Origin: Kocuria flava
GTDB taxonomy: Bacteria; Actinomycetota; Actinomycetes; Actinomycetales; Micrococcaceae
Assembly (NCBI RefSeq): GCF_001482365.1
Contig: NZ_CP013254.1
Coordinates: 930,001 to 994,000 of the forward strand
Length of the DNA stretch: 64,000 bases
Direction of reading: 5' to 3'
The position numbers and the translations under genes are program-made. Below the pieces are notes generated by a model. The model made no database searches and had not been told where the DNA came from. It saw only the letters and a program-made list of their open reading frames with translations. Positions 48,409-59,202 of this stretch are shown one piece after another (within the stretch, counting starts at the first letter, position 1; every line of letters begins with the position of its first letter).

Positions 48409-49605
48409 TCAGACCAGGTCGCGGCCGATCGTCTCGCGCAGGATCTCCGAGGTTCCGCCGAAGAGCGTCAGCAGCCGCGCGGCGAGGAAGGACTGCGCGA
48501 CCGGCTGGTCGAGGATGTAGCCGTAGCCGCCGTGCAGCTGCAGGCACCGGTCCGTGACCTCCTTGGCGCGCTCGCTGGCCCAGTACTTCGCCTTCGACGC
48601 CCCGGCGAGGTCGAGGGCCCCGGCGTTGAACGCGGCCACGGCCCGCCGCACGTAGGCCTCGGTGACCTCCACCTGGGTCGCCAGCTCGGCGAGCTCGAAG
48701 CGGGAGTGCTGGAAGTCGGCCACGCGCTCGCCGAAGGCGGTGCGCTCCCGCGTGTAGCGCAGGGTGCCCTCGAGGGTCTCGCGGGCGACGACGGCGGAGG
48801 CCACGGCGATCGCCAGCCGCCCCTGCGGGAGCAGCCGCCGGATCTGCCGCAGCCCCCCGCCCTCGGCGCCCACGAGGTCGCCGCCGGGCACGCGGACCCC
48901 GTCGAAGAACAGCTCGGCGGTGTCCGAGGCGCGCAGGCCCATCTTCTCGAGCGGCCGGCCGGTCGTGTACCCGGGCGAGCCCTCCTTGTGCACGAGGAAC
49001 AGGCTGAAGGAGTCCTCCCCGGCGCGGTCGGTGCGCCCGTCCGTGCGCGCGAGCACCAGGGCGGCGTCGCCGCTGATGCCGTTGCCGATGAACGTCTTCT
49101 GGCCGTCGAGCACCCAGTCCCCGCCCTCGCGCACCGCCCGGGTGCGCACCCCGCGCAGGTCGGACCCGGCCCCGGGCTCCGTCCAGGCCACGGAGGTCAC
49201 CAGCTCGCCGGTGAGCACGCGCGGCAGCCACCGCCGCCGCTGCTCCTCGGTGGCGTCGGCCAGCAGGTGGGGCAGCACCCAGTCGTCGGCGAGGTGGAAG
49301 GCCAGGGCCGCGCCCAGGGCGCCGGCGCGCACGAGCTCCTCGTCGAGCACCGCCCGGAACCGGTAGTCGGTCAGGCCCAGGCCCTCGTGCTCCTCGGGGA
49401 CCGCGAGCCCGAGCAGCCCGGCCGCGCCGGCGGCGGTCCACAGGGTGCGCGGCATCAGGTGCGCGGCGTCCCACCCGGCGCAGTGCGGGGCGACCTCGCG
49501 GGCGACGAACTCCCGGGCGACCCCCCGGAACTCCTCGTGCTCCTCCTCGTAGAAGGCCGAGGACCCGAGGTCGAAGGGCGGCGCGGGGCGGGGGTCGGTG
49601 CTCAC
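48409..49605 (-). CDS. Acyl-CoA dehydrogenase
   Basis: The 398-residue flavoenzyme desaturates an acyl-CoA at the alpha-beta position and passes electrons to ETF. Typical blocks are AVPEEHEGLGLTDYRF near 70, AWTEPGAGSDLRGVRTRA near 138, GQKTFIGNGISGDAALVLART and the C-terminal QLHGGYGYILDQPVAQSFLAARLLTLFGGTSEILRETIGRDL. The catalytic base lies in the GGTSEI region as in long- or medium-chain members. The GTG start overlaps the stop of the TetR gene (GTGA), so regulator and enzyme are one transcript, divergent from the leucine operon. Confidence 0.87.
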   Translation of the reverse strand: MSTDPRPAPPFDLGSSAFYEEEHEEFRGVAREFVAREVAPHCAGWDAAHLMPRTLWTAAGAAGLLGLAVPEEHEGLGLTDYRFRAVLDEELVRAGALGAALAFHLADDWVLPHLLADATEEQRRRWLPRVLTGELVTSVAWTEPGAGSDLRGVRTRAVREGGDWVLDGQKTFIGNGISGDAALVLARTDGRTDRAGEDSFSLFLVHKEGSPGYTTGRPLEKMGLRASDTAELFFDGVRVPGGDLVGAEGGGLRQIRRLLPQGRLAIAVASAVVARETLEGTLRYTRERTAFGERVADFQHSRFELAELATQVEVTEAYVRRAVAAFNAGALDLAGASKAKYWASERAKEVTDRCLQLHGGYGYILDQPVAQSFLAARLLTLFGGTSEILRETIGRDLV

Positions 49606-50324
49606 GGGGTGCCTCCTGGGGCGGTCGGGGCCGGGAACGGGCCGGGGCCCGGCGCCAGGGCGGTGCGCAGGGCGGCGCGGGCCATCTCCTCGAGCGCGGC
49701 GCGGGCGGCGCCGGTGCTCCCGGCGTCCTGCGGGGCGCGCAGCCGGCGCGCGGCGCGCAGGGAGTGCGGGGTCGAGTTGATCAGCCCGAAGACCGCCTGG
49801 GCGCGCAGGGTGAGGTCGGCGGGGTCGCGCCCGGGGGCGAGCTCGCGCAGCGCGTCGACCCACAGCGTCACGTAGCCGCGCTGGAGGGCGCGCACGGTGC
49901 GGCGGTCCTCCTCGGCGAGGTGGGGCAGCTCGCGGTCCTGCACCACGATCACGGCCGGGTGCTCCAGGGCGAAGTCGACCTGGAAGGCCACCAGCGCCGC
50001 CAGCCGCGCGGCGGGGTCGGCCGTGGCGGCGGCCACCGCGCGGGCGCGCTCGAGCAGGTCGGTGCTGACCTCCAGCAGGACGGCGCCCAGCAGGGCCTGC
50101 TTGGACGGGAAGTGCCGGTAGACGGCGGGACCGCTGACCCCGGCCGCCGCCCCGACGTCGTCGATGGAGACCCCCGCGAAGCCGCGCTCGGCGAACAGGG
50201 CGGCCGCCGCCCGCAGCAGCTCCGCCCGGCGCCGGGCCTTCGCCCGCTCCCGCCCGGTGGCCGGAGCAGCGTCCCGGGGCACCGGCCCGGGGGGTGCCGG
50301 AGGGGTGTCGGTCGGGGTCGGCAC
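49602..50324 (-). CDS. TetR family regulator of the acyl-CoA operons
   Basis: The 240-residue TetR protein has its helix-turn-helix at about residues 35-75 (AAALFAERGFAGVSIDDVGAAAGVSGPAVYRHFPSKQAL) and a TetR C-terminal ligand domain. The equivalent gene in Mycobacterium (Rv2506) controls the leucine catabolic operon. It is divergent from the carboxylase operon across a palindromic region (50355-50394), so it likely represses both directions and responds to an acyl-CoA. The GTG follows AGGAGGTCCC. Confidence 0.85.
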   Translation of the reverse strand: MPTPTDTPPAPPGPVPRDAAPATGRERAKARRRAELLRAAAALFAERGFAGVSIDDVGAAAGVSGPAVYRHFPSKQALLGAVLLEVSTDLLERARAVAAATADPAARLAALVAFQVDFALEHPAVIVVQDRELPHLAEEDRRTVRALQRGYVTLWVDALRELAPGRDPADLTLRAQAVFGLINSTPHSLRAARRLRAPQDAGSTGAARAALEEMARAALRTALAPGPGPFPAPTAPGGTP

Positions 50325-50354
50325 GGGACCTCCTCCTGCGGGAACGGGGAACTG

Positions 50355-50394
50355 CTGGACAGTTTAGTTAATCACCACTAACTTGGAAATCCAG
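50355..50394. promoter_or_regulatory. Palindromic operator between TetR and the carboxylase operon
   Basis: In an unusually AT-rich stretch, CTGGA (50355-50359) and TCCAG (50390-50394) flank an inner inverted repeat AGTTA-N8-TAACT (50366-50383). Nested symmetry between divergent units is what a TetR repressor site would look like. Confidence 0.6.
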
Positions 50395-50445
50395 TGAACG
50401 ACCACTCACCGGAAGGGCGGCCGGCCGCCCGGGGCGGAGGCCCGG

Positions 50446-52053
<1,608 letters not shown>

Positions 52054-52057
52054 GCCC

Positions 52058-54157
52058 GTGACCGCCGCCCCCGTCCCCGAGCGCCCCGCCGGCCCGCGCG
52101 CCGGAACCGGGCCGCGCCCGTTCGGCGTCGTCCTCGTGGCCAACCGCGGGGAGATCGCCCGGCGCATCCTCCGCACCCTGCGCGCCCTGGGGATCCGCTC
52201 GGTCGCCGTGCACAGCGAGGCCGACCGGGACGCCGTGCACGTGCGCGAGGCGGACCTCTCCGTGTGCCTGGGCCCGGCCGCCCCGGCGCACAGCTACCTG
52301 CGCGTCGAGGCGGTCGTCGAGGCAGCCCTGGCCACGGGCGCCGACGCCGTGCACCCCGGCTACGGCTTCCTCGCCGAGAACCCCGCCCTGGCCCGGGCCT
52401 GCGCGGCGGCGGGGATCGTCCTGGTCGGCCCCGGGCCCGAGGCCATGGAGGTCATGGGCGACAAGATCCGGGCCAAGACCCGCGTGGCCGCCTCCGGGGT
52501 GCCCGTGATCGGCGGGGTCGCCGAGCCGGGCCTGGACGACGCCGCCCTCGTGGCCGCCGCCGCCGCGCTGGAGTTCCCGCTGCTCGTGAAGCCCTCGGCC
52601 GGCGGTGGGGGCAAGGGCATGCACGTCGCCCGCACCCCCGGGGAGCTGCCCGAGGCCCTCGCCGCCGCCCGGCGGGTCGCCGCCGCGGCCTTCGGCGACG
52701 ACACCCTGCTGCTCGAGCAGCTCGTCGAGGCCCCCCGCCACATCGAGGTCCAGGTCCTCGCCGACGCCCACGGGGCGGTGATCCACCTCGGGGAGCGCGA
52801 GTGCTCCCTGCAGCGGCGCCACCAGAAGATCATCGAGGAGGCGCCCTCGCCGCTGCTGGACGCGGCCGCCCGCGCGCGGATGGGGGAGGCGGCCTGCCGG
52901 GTGGCCCGCTCGGTGGGCTACACCGGGGCCGGGACCGTGGAGTTCCTCGTCCCCGCCGCCGCGCCGGAGCAGTTCTTCTTCATGGAGATGAACACCCGCC
53001 TGCAGGTCGAGCACCCCGTGACCGAGGCCGTCACCGGCGTCGACCTCGTCGAGCAGCAGCTGCGCGCGGCCGCCGGGCAGCCCCTGGCCCTCGCCCAGGA
53101 GGACGTGGTCCTCACGGGCCACGCCGTCGAGGCCCGCGTCTACGCCGAGGACCCCGCCTCCGGCTTCCTGCCCACCGCCGGGACCGTCCTGGCCCTCGAG
53201 GAGGCGTCGGGGCCCGGGGTCCGCGTGGACTCCGCGCTCGCCGAGGGCCTGGTCGTCGGCCCGGACTACGACCCGATGCTCGCCAAGGTGATCGCCCGGG
53301 GCGCCGACCGGGCCCAGGCCCTCGACCGGCTCGACGCCGCCCTGGCCTCGACCGTGGTCCTGGGGGTCGGGACCAACACCGCCTACCTGCGCGCGCTGCT
53401 GGCCGAGCCCGCCGTGCGCGCCGGGGCGCTGGACACGACCCTCGTGGAGCGGCGCCTGCCGGGACTCGCGCTGCCGGTCCCGGACGAGGAGCACTGGGCC
53501 GCCGCGGCCGCCTTCGCCGCGGCCCGGCGGCCCCCCGACCCCCGCCCGGCCGGGGACCCCGGACCCTGGGGGCGCCCCGACGGGTGGCGGCCCACCGGCC
53601 GCGCCCGGCCCGCGGTCCACCTCGCCCACGGCCTGGGTCCGCCGCGGCGGACGGCCGTCGACGACGGCGTGCGCCTGAGCCCGCTGCCCGGCCGCCCGTC
53701 CGCGCACCTGCTCGAGGCGCACGGGCGGAGCCGGGTCGTGCACCTGGCCGCGACCCCCGGCGGGGACCGCGTGTGGGTCGGGGCCGAGGGGGCGGCCTTC
53801 GCGCTGAGCGTGCTCTCCCGCGAGCAGCTGCTCGAGCGCTCCCTCGCGGCCCTCGACCGGGCCGCCGGACCGGCCGCCCCGGAGCTGCACGCCCCCATGC
53901 CCGGAACGGTGGTCGCCGTCCCGGTCGCCCCGGGCGAGCGGGTGGCCGAGGGGCAGACCGTCGTCGTCGTCGAGGCGATGAAGATGGAGCACCGCCTCAC
54001 CGCCCCCACCGCCGGCACCGCCGAGGTCTCGGTGCGCCCCGGCGAGCGGGTGCGCCTGCACCAGCTGCTCGCCCGCGTGGTCCCCGACGACCCGCCCGAT
54101 CCCGCCGCCGCGCCCGCGGGCGCCCCGCCGGCCCGACCCGACCGACCAGGAGCGTGA
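52058..54157 (+). CDS. accA1: Acyl-CoA carboxylase alpha subunit (biotin carboxylase plus carrier)
   Basis: This 699-residue protein fuses an ATP-grasp biotin carboxylase (VLVANRGEIARRILRTL near residue 28; HPGYGFLAENPALA; KPSAGGGGKGMHVA; FFFMEMNTRLQVEHPVTEAVTGVDLV) to a linker and a C-terminal biotin carrier domain with Lys642 in EAMKMEHRL. It carboxylates biotin for the adjoining beta subunit, giving methylcrotonyl-CoA carboxylase by synteny with Mycobacterium. The start is GTG 4 bases after the beta gene. The domain fusion separates it clearly from the stand-alone biotin carboxylase at 5.6-7.0 kb. Confidence 0.88.
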   Translation: MTAAPVPERPAGPRAGTGPRPFGVVLVANRGEIARRILRTLRALGIRSVAVHSEADRDAVHVREADLSVCLGPAAPAHSYLRVEAVVEAALATGADAVHPGYGFLAENPALARACAAAGIVLVGPGPEAMEVMGDKIRAKTRVAASGVPVIGGVAEPGLDDAALVAAAAALEFPLLVKPSAGGGGKGMHVARTPGELPEALAAARRVAAAAFGDDTLLLEQLVEAPRHIEVQVLADAHGAVIHLGERECSLQRRHQKIIEEAPSPLLDAAARARMGEAACRVARSVGYTGAGTVEFLVPAAAPEQFFFMEMNTRLQVEHPVTEAVTGVDLVEQQLRAAAGQPLALAQEDVVLTGHAVEARVYAEDPASGFLPTAGTVLALEEASGPGVRVDSALAEGLVVGPDYDPMLAKVIARGADRAQALDRLDAALASTVVLGVGTNTAYLRALLAEPAVRAGALDTTLVERRLPGLALPVPDEEHWAAAAAFAAARRPPDPRPAGDPGPWGRPDGWRPTGRARPAVHLAHGLGPPRRTAVDDGVRLSPLPGRPSAHLLEAHGRSRVVHLAATPGGDRVWVGAEGAAFALSVLSREQLLERSLAALDRAAGPAAPELHAPMPGTVVAVPVAPGERVAEGQTVVVVEAMKMEHRLTAPTAGTAEVSVRPGERVRLHQLLARVVPDDPPDPAAAPAGAPPARPDRPGA

Positions 54158-54160
54158 GCC

Positions 54161-55321
54161 GTGAACGTCGAGCTCGACGAGGAGCACCAGGACCTCTCCG
54201 ACACCGTCCGCGCGTTCGCCGACGAGGTGATCGCCCCGGTCTCCGCGCGCCACGACGCGGCCCACGAGTTCCCCTACGACATCGTGGCGCAGATGGGGGA
54301 GATGGGCCTGTTCGGCCTGCCCTTCCCCGAGGAGCACGGCGGGATGGGCGGGGACCTGCTCGCCCTGTGCCTGGCCCTGGAGCAGATCGCCCGCGTGGAC
54401 CAGTCCGTGGCCATCACCCTCGAGGCCGCCGTCTCCCTCGGCGCGATGCCGATCCACCGCTTCGGCACCGAGGAGCAGAAGCAGCGCTGGCTGCCCGACC
54501 TCGTGGCCGGGCGCGCCCTGGCGGGCTTCGGGCTCACCGAGCCCGGGGCCGGTTCCGACGCCGGCGGCACCCGCACCACGGCGCGGCGGGAGGACGGGCA
54601 GTGGGTGCTCGACGGCGCCAAGGAGTTCATCACCAACTCCGGCACGGAGATCACCAGCCTGGTCACCGTCACCGCCGTGACCGGCACCGGCACGGACGCC
54701 GGCGGGCGGGAGCGCAAGGAGATCTCCACGATCGTCGTCCCCGCCGGCACCCCGGGCTTCGAGGTCGGGGCGGCCTACGACAAGGTCGGCTGGAACGCCT
54801 CCGACACCCACCCGCTGTCCTTCCAGGACGCCCGCGTGCCCGAGGGCAACCTGCTGGGGGAGGAGGGCCGCGGCTACGCCAACTTCCTGTCGATCCTCGA
54901 CGAGGGCCGCATCGCCATCGCGGCCCTGGCCACCGGCGCCGCCCAGGGCTGCGTCGAGGAGTCGGTGCGCTACGCGCAGGAGCGCCGCACCTTCGGCCGG
55001 CCGATCGGGGAGCACCAGGCGGTCGCCTTCAGGATCGCCCGCATGCAGGCCCGCGCGCACACCGCCCGGCTGGCCTACTACGACGCCGCGTCCCGGCTGC
55101 TGGCCGGACGGCCGTTCAAGACCCAGGCCGCGATCGCCAAGCTCGTGGCCGGGGAGGCCGCGATGGACAACGCCCGGGACGCCACCCAGGTCTTCGGCGG
55201 CTACGGGTTCGTCAACGAGTCCCGGGTGGCCCGCCACTACCGCGACTCGAAGATCCTCGAGGTCGGCGAGGGCACCACCGAGGTGCAGCTGATGCTCGTC
55301 GCCCGCGAGCTGGGACTGTGA
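54161..55321 (+). CDS. Acyl-CoA dehydrogenase, isovaleryl-CoA type
   Basis: The 386-residue flavoenzyme has FGLPFPEEHGGMGGDLLALCLALEQIARVDQSVAITLEA, GFGLTEPGAGSDAGGTRTTA, KEFITNSGTEITSLVTVTAV and the C-terminal ATQVFGGYGFVNESRVARHYRDSKILEVGEGTTEVQLMLVAREL. The VGEGTTEVQ end, with the base further upstream, resembles the isovaleryl/short-branched-chain class. It sits between the carboxylase and MaoC genes like Mycobacterium fadE19, which fits the first oxidative step of isovaleryl-CoA breakdown. Electrons would go to the ETF encoded downstream. GTG is 3 bases after the alpha gene stop. Confidence 0.87.
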   Translation: MNVELDEEHQDLSDTVRAFADEVIAPVSARHDAAHEFPYDIVAQMGEMGLFGLPFPEEHGGMGGDLLALCLALEQIARVDQSVAITLEAAVSLGAMPIHRFGTEEQKQRWLPDLVAGRALAGFGLTEPGAGSDAGGTRTTARREDGQWVLDGAKEFITNSGTEITSLVTVTAVTGTGTDAGGRERKEISTIVVPAGTPGFEVGAAYDKVGWNASDTHPLSFQDARVPEGNLLGEEGRGYANFLSILDEGRIAIAALATGAAQGCVEESVRYAQERRTFGRPIGEHQAVAFRIARMQARAHTARLAYYDAASRLLAGRPFKTQAAIAKLVAGEAAMDNARDATQVFGGYGFVNESRVARHYRDSKILEVGEGTTEVQLMLVARELGL

Positions 55322-55332
55322 GGAGGAGCGGG

Positions 55333-55821
55333 ATGGGCGAGCAGCGCAGGGTGGTCCGGCAGCGGGGCCTGTGGTTCGAGGAGTTCGAGATCGGCACCGT
55401 CTACGAGCACGCCCCGGGCCGGACCCTGACCGAGGCGGACAACGTCCTGTTCACGACCATGACCATGAACACCCAGTCCCTGCACCTGGACGCCGCCTGG
55501 GCCGCCCGCCAGCCCTTCGGGCAGCGGCTGGTGAACTCCATGCTCACCCTCTCCACCCTGGTGGGGGCCTCCGTGGCGCAGCTGACCCAGGGCACCATCG
55601 TGGCCAACCTCGGCCTCGAGGAGGTGCGCTTCCCCGCCCCGCTGCACCACGGCGACACCCTCTACTCCTCCTCCGAGGTCCTCGCCGCGCGCCCGTCCGC
55701 CTCCCGGCCCGGGCAGGGGATCGTCCGCCTGCGCCACACCGGGCGCGACCAGGACGGCACGGTGGTCGCCGAGTGCACCCGGTCGGTGCTCGTGTGGACC
55801 CGCGCCGCCGCCCCGCCGTGA
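55333..55821 (+). CDS. MaoC family hydratase (itaconyl/methylglutaconyl-CoA hydratase-like)
   Basis: The 162-residue hot-dog-fold protein has FEEFEIGTVYEHAPGRTLTEADNVLFTTMTMNTQSLHLDAAWA, where the Asp-His hydratase pair is expected, and LVGASVAQLTQGTIVANLGLEEVRFPAPLHHGDTLYSSSEV. Its Mycobacterium counterpart at the same place (Rv2499c) has been linked to itaconyl-CoA hydration; a methylglutaconyl-CoA hydratase role in leucine breakdown is also possible. The ATG follows GAGGAGCGGG. Twelve bases separate it from the acyl-CoA dehydrogenase. Confidence 0.85.
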   Translation: MGEQRRVVRQRGLWFEEFEIGTVYEHAPGRTLTEADNVLFTTMTMNTQSLHLDAAWAARQPFGQRLVNSMLTLSTLVGASVAQLTQGTIVANLGLEEVRFPAPLHHGDTLYSSSEVLAARPSASRPGQGIVRLRHTGRDQDGTVVAECTRSVLVWTRAAAPP

Positions 55822-55871
55822 CCCGGTCCCCGCCCCCGCCCGCCGCGACACCCGAACCGGAGGAGACGCCC

Positions 55872-56744
55872 GTGACCGACGCGACCGCCCTCGGCCCGGC
55901 CCTGCTGTTCTGCCCGGCCGACCGCCCCGACCGCTACGCCAAGGCCGCCGCGCGCGCCGACACCGTGGTCCTCGACCTCGAGGACGCCGTGGCCGGACCG
56001 GACCGGCCCGCCGCCCGCGCGGCCCTCGTGGCCACCCCGCTGGACCCCGCCCGCACGGTCGTGCGGATCAGCGCCGAGGACACCGAGGACTTCGCCCACG
56101 ACCTCGTGGCCCTGCGGCACACCGCCTACACCACCGTGATGCTGCCCAAGGCCGCCTCCGCCGAACGGCTGGCCGTCGCCGCCGAGCTGGGCCTGGAGCG
56201 GGTGGTCGCCCTGTGCGAGACCGCCGAGGGGGTCGTCAACGCCGCGGAGATCGCCCGCGCCCCCAACGTCGTCGCCCTCATGTGGGGCGCGGAGGACCTC
56301 GTGGCCTCCCTCGGCGGCAGCTCCTCCCGGCACCGCGACGGCACCTACCGGGACGTCGCCCGGCACGCCCGCTCCGCCGTGCTGCTGGCCGCCGGCGCGG
56401 CCGGCAAGCCCGCGATCGACGCCGTGCACCTGGCCCTCGACGACCTCGACGGGCTGCGCGCGGAGGCCCGCGACGCCGCGGCCTCCGGCTTCGCCGCCAC
56501 CGCCTGCGTCCACCCCGGGCAGGTGGCCACGGTCCGGGAGGCCTACCGCCCCGGCCCGGAGGAGCTCGCCGCCGCCCGGGAGCTGCTCGAGGCCGCCCGC
56601 GGCGCGGCCGGGGTCTTCGCCTTCCGCGGGCGGATGGTCGACGAGCCCCTGCTGCGCCACGCCGAGCGCCTGCTGCGCCGGGCCGGCGAGCGGCCCCCGC
56701 CCCGTTCCCCGCACCACCCGCCACCGCCCGGAGGAGCACCGTGA
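55872..56744 (+). CDS. CitE-like CoA ester lyase
   Basis: The 290-residue TIM-barrel lyase has LLFCPADRPDRYAKAAARADTVVLDLEDAV near residue 10-40, MLPKAASAERL near 96, VVALCETAEGVVNAAEIARAPNVVALMWGAEDLVASLGG near 118 and KPAIDAVHLALDDLDGL near 180, with the metal-binding Glu and Asp in place. Mycobacterium Rv2498c at the same position cleaves citramalyl-CoA and related hydroxyacyl-CoAs, so it probably cuts the final intermediate of leucine or itaconate breakdown. GTG 55872 has GGAGGAG upstream; the earlier GTG at 55818 overlaps the MaoC gene but has a Pro-rich extension. Confidence 0.86.
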   Translation: MTDATALGPALLFCPADRPDRYAKAAARADTVVLDLEDAVAGPDRPAARAALVATPLDPARTVVRISAEDTEDFAHDLVALRHTAYTTVMLPKAASAERLAVAAELGLERVVALCETAEGVVNAAEIARAPNVVALMWGAEDLVASLGGSSSRHRDGTYRDVARHARSAVLLAAGAAGKPAIDAVHLALDDLDGLRAEARDAAASGFAATACVHPGQVATVREAYRPGPEELAAARELLEAARGAAGVFAFRGRMVDEPLLRHAERLLRRAGERPPPRSPHHPPPPGGAP

Positions 56745-57565
56745 ACCGGCCCCTGACGATCGTCGTCCCCGTCAAGCACGTCCCCGACGCCGCGCAGGAG
56801 CGCGTCCTCGCCGGCGACCCGCCCCGCCTGCAGCGCGGGACCGGGATCCTCTGCGAGCTCGACGAGTACGCCCTCGAGGCCGCCCTGCAGCTCGTCGAGG
56901 CCCGCGGCGGGACCGCCGCCGGCCACCGCGTGCTCGCCCTGACCATGGGCCCGGCCCCCGCCGCGGACGCGCTCAAGCGCGCCCTGCAGCTGGGCGCCGA
57001 CGCCGCCGTCCACGTGCTCGACGACGCGCTCGCCGGCTCCGACGCCTGGGCCACGGCCCTCGTCCTGGCCGCCGCCGTGCGCCGGACCGCCGAGGAGGAG
57101 GGCCGGCCCGTGGACCTCGTGCTCACCGGCATGGCCTCGACCGACGGCGAGACCTCGCTCGTGCCCGGCCAGCTCGCCGAGCGGCTCGGCCTCGCCCACG
57201 TCGGCTTCGCCACCGCGCTGTCCCTCGACGACGACGCCGCCGCGCTCACGGCCGTGCACGCGACCGCGACCGAGTCCCTGCGGGTCGAGGCGCCGCTGCC
57301 CGCCCTCGTCGCCGTGACCGACCGGAGCAGCACCCCCCGCTACCCGAGCTTCAAGGCGATCCTGGCGGCGAAGAAGAAGCCCGTGCGCACCTGGTCCGCC
57401 GCGGACCTCGGTCTGGGCCCGGAACAGGTGGGCACCGTCGGCTCGCGCACGGAGGTCCTCGGCGCCGAGGCCCGGCCCCCGCGCACCGCGGGGCGGGTGA
57501 TCCACGACGACGGCGAGGGCGGGATCCGCCTGGCGGAGTTCCTGCTCGCCGAGAGACTCGTCTGA
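56741..57565 (+). CDS. etfB: Electron transfer flavoprotein beta subunit
   Basis: The 274-residue ETF beta protein binds AMP and pairs with EtfA to collect electrons from acyl-CoA dehydrogenases. Motifs TIVVPVKHVPD at the start, LDEYALEAALQLVE near 40, DLVLTGMASTDGETSLVPGQLAERLGL near 126 and TDRSSTPRYPSFKAILAAKKKPV near 192 are present, and the ETF signature is complete. The GTG overlaps the CitE-like stop by 4 bases (GTGA), so the ETF genes belong to the catabolic operon and likely serve its dehydrogenases. Confidence 0.9.
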   Translation: MNRPLTIVVPVKHVPDAAQERVLAGDPPRLQRGTGILCELDEYALEAALQLVEARGGTAAGHRVLALTMGPAPAADALKRALQLGADAAVHVLDDALAGSDAWATALVLAAAVRRTAEEEGRPVDLVLTGMASTDGETSLVPGQLAERLGLAHVGFATALSLDDDAAALTAVHATATESLRVEAPLPALVAVTDRSSTPRYPSFKAILAAKKKPVRTWSAADLGLGPEQVGTVGSRTEVLGAEARPPRTAGRVIHDDGEGGIRLAEFLLAERLV

Positions 57566-57626
57566 CCGGCGCCGCCGGACCGGACCCCACGACCGCCCGG
57601 GGAGCCCGGGCAGGAGGAGGACGACG

Positions 57627-58583
57627 ATGACCACGACCCTCGTGGTGCTCGGCGGCACGCAGCGGCTGCGCCGGGCCGACCGGGAGCTGCTCGTGCTCGC
57701 CGGCGGCCTCGGCGGGACCCACGCCGTCGTCCCCGGCGCGCCGGGACAGGAGCTGCTGGACGCGCTGGCCGCGCACGGCACGGCCGCCGTCCACGTCCCC
57801 GCCGGGGAGCCGGACGACCGGCTCACCACCCCGCTCACCGCCCTGACCGAGGCCGCCGCCCGCGCGTGCGCCGCGGACGCGGTGCTGCTGAGCGCGACCC
57901 CCGAGGCCACGGACGTCGCCGCCCGCCTGGGCGTGCGGCTGGAGGCCGGGGTCGTGACGGACGTCGTGGCCCTCGACGCGCAGCTCACGGCCACGAAGCA
58001 GGTGCTCGCCGGCGGCTGGACCACCCGGTGCCGGGCCCGCGGCGGCGTGCTCGTGGCGACCGTGCGGCCCCACGCGGTCGAGCTGCCCGACCCCGCCCCG
58101 CCGGCGGGGGAGCCCGCGGGCCGGCCCGCGCTCCGCCGGCACGAGCTCACCGACGGGGCCCCCGCCGCCCGGATCGTCGGCCGCGACCCCCTGCCCCCCA
58201 CCGGGCGGCCCTCCCCGGCGGAGGCCCGGGTGGTCGTGGCCGGCGGGCGGGGCACGGGCGGGGACTTCGGCCCCCTGGAGGAGCTCGCCGACGTCCTGGG
58301 CGCGGCGATCGGCGCCTCCCGGGCCGCCGTGGACGCCGGCTGGATCGGCCCCGAGGCGCAGATCGGGCAGACCGGTCTCACCGTCTCCCCGCAGCTCTAC
58401 GTCTCGTGCGGGATCTCCGGGGCGCTCCAGCAGCGGGCCGGGATGCAGACCGCGAAGGTGGTCGTCGCCGTGAACAAGGACCCCCAGGCGCCCGTGTTCG
58501 AGATCGCCGACCTCGGCGTGGTGGGCGACCTGCGGACGGTGCTGCCCCAGGCCGCCGCCCACCTGCGGCGGCTGCGCTCCTAG
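57627..58583 (+). CDS. etfA: Electron transfer flavoprotein alpha subunit
   Basis: The 318-residue FAD-binding subunit of ETF has VVVAGGRGTGGDFGPLEELADVLGAAIGASRAAVDAGWI near residue 205 and the C-terminal FAD motif SPQLYVSCGISGALQQRAGMQTAKVVVAVNKDPQAPVFEIADLGVVGDL. In the upstream GQTGLTVSP loop the usual Lys (GQTGKTVSP) is replaced by Leu, a change in an otherwise well-conserved spot. The ATG follows GGAGGAGGACGACG, 61 bases after etfB. Its stop overlaps the convergent MarR gene by 4 bases. Confidence 0.9.
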   Translation: MTTTLVVLGGTQRLRRADRELLVLAGGLGGTHAVVPGAPGQELLDALAAHGTAAVHVPAGEPDDRLTTPLTALTEAAARACAADAVLLSATPEATDVAARLGVRLEAGVVTDVVALDAQLTATKQVLAGGWTTRCRARGGVLVATVRPHAVELPDPAPPAGEPAGRPALRRHELTDGAPAARIVGRDPLPPTGRPSPAEARVVVAGGRGTGGDFGPLEELADVLGAAIGASRAAVDAGWIGPEAQIGQTGLTVSPQLYVSCGISGALQQRAGMQTAKVVVAVNKDPQAPVFEIADLGVVGDLRTVLPQAAAHLRRLRS

Positions 58584-59086
58584 TCCTGGCCGTCGACGGT
58601 GTCCACCGCGTCCCGGGCCGCGTGCAGGAAGCCGATCACCGTCTCGGCCTGCTGCGCGTCCAGCCCCAGCGCGGCGTCGAGCAGCCGGGCGTGCATGGCG
58701 TCGAGGCTCGCGCGGACCTCGTCGTCGGAGCCCTCCGTGGCGCGCACGACGAGGGCCCGCCGGTCGGTGGGGTGCGGCTCCCGGCGCAGGTGCCCGCTGC
58801 GGGTGAGCCGGTCCAGCAGGGTCGTGACCGAGGCGGAGGAGATGCCCAGCCGCTGGGCGAGCTCCCCCGGGCGCACGAGCCGGCCGGCGCGCTGGGCCTC
58901 CAGCAGGTGGCGCAGGGCCAGGAGGTCGGTCTCGCCCATGCCCATCGAGGTCCGGGTGCGCCGGCGCATGGCCGACTCCGCGCTGCGGTAGTCGCGCAAG
59001 GCCTCCAGCACGCGCACCGCGGCGCGCCGCTCCTCCGCGCCGCCGTACCAGTATCCGGAGGAGCTCCGCGTTGGCTCAGAGTTCAC
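58580..59086 (-). CDS. MarR family transcriptional regulator
   Basis: The 168-residue regulator has the MarR winged helix (residues 50-120): TDLLALRHLLEAQRAGRLVRPGELAQRLGISSASVTTLLDRLTRSGHLRREPHPTDRRALVVRAT. I put the start at GTG 59086 because AGGAG lies 6 bases upstream of it; the ATG at 59092 is flush against AGGAG, too close to be used. It is divergent from a hypothetical gene; an inverted repeat (59203-59215) in between may be its operator. The ligand is unknown. Confidence 0.85.
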   Translation of the reverse strand: MNSEPTRSSSGYWYGGAEERRAAVRVLEALRDYRSAESAMRRRTRTSMGMGETDLLALRHLLEAQRAGRLVRPGELAQRLGISSASVTTLLDRLTRSGHLRREPHPTDRRALVVRATEGSDDEVRASLDAMHARLLDAALGLDAQQAETVIGFLHAARDAVDTVDGQD

Positions 59087-59202
59087 CGTCATCTCCTGGC
59101 GTCGTGGGCTGTTCGGTGGTGGACTGGTGGGACGTCGGCGGCGACCGGCGCGGACCGGGTTCCCCCGGCACGCACCGATCGTACCGCCACCGCGGCTGAT
59201 AA

